DNA of 23,056 nt from Leptolyngbyaceae cyanobacterium CSSed165cm_216 (GTDB taxonomy: Bacteria > Cyanobacteriota > Cyanobacteriia > Phormidesmidales > Phormidesmidaceae). Positions 22,780-23,056 of this stretch are shown here, one piece after another. The position numbers were made by a program, and so were the translations under genes. The DNA lies in the NCBI GenBank assembly GCA_007135385.1, contig SLIY01000161.1:1-23056 (forward strand). Reading direction: 5' to 3'. Every line of letters begins with the position of its first letter. Position 1 is the stretch's first letter. The notes beneath the pieces are model-generated. The model saw nothing but the letters and a program-made list of their open reading frames with translations, was not told the origin of the DNA and ran no database searches.

Positions 22780-22808
22780 TTGCAAGTCGTACTCATAATG
22801 AGTATGAT
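22780..22808 (+). promoter_or_regulatory. Candidate dps promoter with palindromic operator in the spacer
   Basis: TTGCAA (22780-22785), a 17-nt spacer, then TATGAT (22803-22808). The perfect palindrome TACTCAT-A-ATGAGTA (22790-22804) fills most of the spacer and reaches into the -10. This is the usual geometry for repression by a dimeric regulator. For a dps gene a Fur/PerR-type metal or peroxide sensor would be natural, but the site is not a close match to the consensus I know. The 5' leader would be about 120 nt. Confidence 0.55.
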
Positions 22809-22936
22809 TTAGAGAGGTCAGAGATAGTCTGCTGCTAATCGTCTGTGCAGACTGTACAGATCCAAGAGTTGAAAGGCATATTGACTGTTTTGTGTCTCGT
22901 TTGTTTTGTTTGACGTTTATTGATTGAAGAGGGCAT

Positions 22937-23056
22937 ATGGTTGCAACTCCCACCAAAGCAAAAACTAACCGTCGGTTTTACCCGACCCGGATTGACCTGC
23001 CGATTGAAGCGCGATCGCAGGTTACCAAGATTCTGAATCAAACCCTGGCGGCCACC
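22937..23056 (+). CDS. dps: Dps-family ferritin-like DNA-protection protein (5' part only)
   Basis: The first 40 codons; the gene runs off the end of the window. AGAGGG sits five bases before the ATG. After a basic N-terminal tail (TPTKAKTNRR) comes RIDLPIEARSQVTKILNQTL and AAT, the start of the first Dps helix, in which the family pattern IDLP...R.....LNQTLAA..DLK..TKQAHWNV is recognisable. Dps proteins form 12-subunit shells that oxidise Fe(II) with hydrogen peroxide and protect DNA. The ferroxidase residues lie beyond the window, so DNA-binding and catalytic competence cannot be judged here. A promoter with an operator-like palindrome lies upstream. Confidence 0.85.
   Translation, partial: MVATPTKAKTNRRFYPTRIDLPIEARSQVTKILNQTLAAT

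Noticed and set aside
22727..22798. 23-codon plus-strand frame upstream of dps
   Set aside because: Too short, no ribosome-binding site, and it overlaps the candidate dps promoter.

Overview
The window looks like a piece of a filamentous cyanobacterial chromosome. Three things point that way. The cyanobacterial HIP1 octamer GCGATCGC occurs well over ten times. There is a set of clearly cyanobacterial genes: hetR, a PatX-like RGSGR protein, bicA, a group-2 sigma factor of SigC type, a PCP_red mini-protein and a Dps start. HetR is essentially confined to filamentous strains. I see no gene that is specific to heterocysts, so the strain could be either a heterocyst former or a non-heterocystous, Leptolyngbya-like filament; the sequence does not decide this.

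Layout. 1-2999: on the minus strand, a periplasmic SIMPL-domain protein, a DUF697-type GTPase and a small unrecognised protein, separated by strong hairpins. 3047-4141: queA (queuosine tRNA modification), plus strand. 4142-4901: a long non-coding stretch with a terminator, a 14-bp tandem duplication and a dense run of inverted repeats leading into a secreted protein of unknown function (4902-5567). 5635-10306: on the minus strand, secG, gpmI, an ABC-F ATPase and a small conserved-looking protein. 10532-12304: an orphan peptide/solute-binding lipoprotein (minus). 12681-12810: a 130-bp MITE-like element with terminal inverted repeats and a TAA target duplication. 12920-14419: a coiled-coil, proline-rich protein (plus) that runs convergently into hetR.

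14461-16180 is the centre of interest: hetR (minus), with a small secreted PatX-like protein directly upstream on the same strand. HetR is the transcriptional master regulator of cell differentiation and patterning in filamentous cyanobacteria. Peptides carrying RGSGR bind its C-terminal domain and inhibit it. The PatX-like protein here carries not one but five RG(S/T)GR motifs. Three of them lie in near-identical 48-bp tandem repeats, and a sixth, decayed copy sits at the C-terminus. The regulator and its candidate multi-copy inhibitor precursor therefore sit side by side.

16330-20344: two tandem MscS-type channels followed by a BicA-type SulP bicarbonate transporter, all on the minus strand and closely spaced, which would fit membrane and ion homeostasis with carbon uptake. 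20803-22068: sigC-like sigma factor (minus), divergent from a 56-residue PCP_red protein (22432-22602). The window ends inside a dps gene (22937 onward), whose likely promoter carries a perfect palindrome in its spacer.
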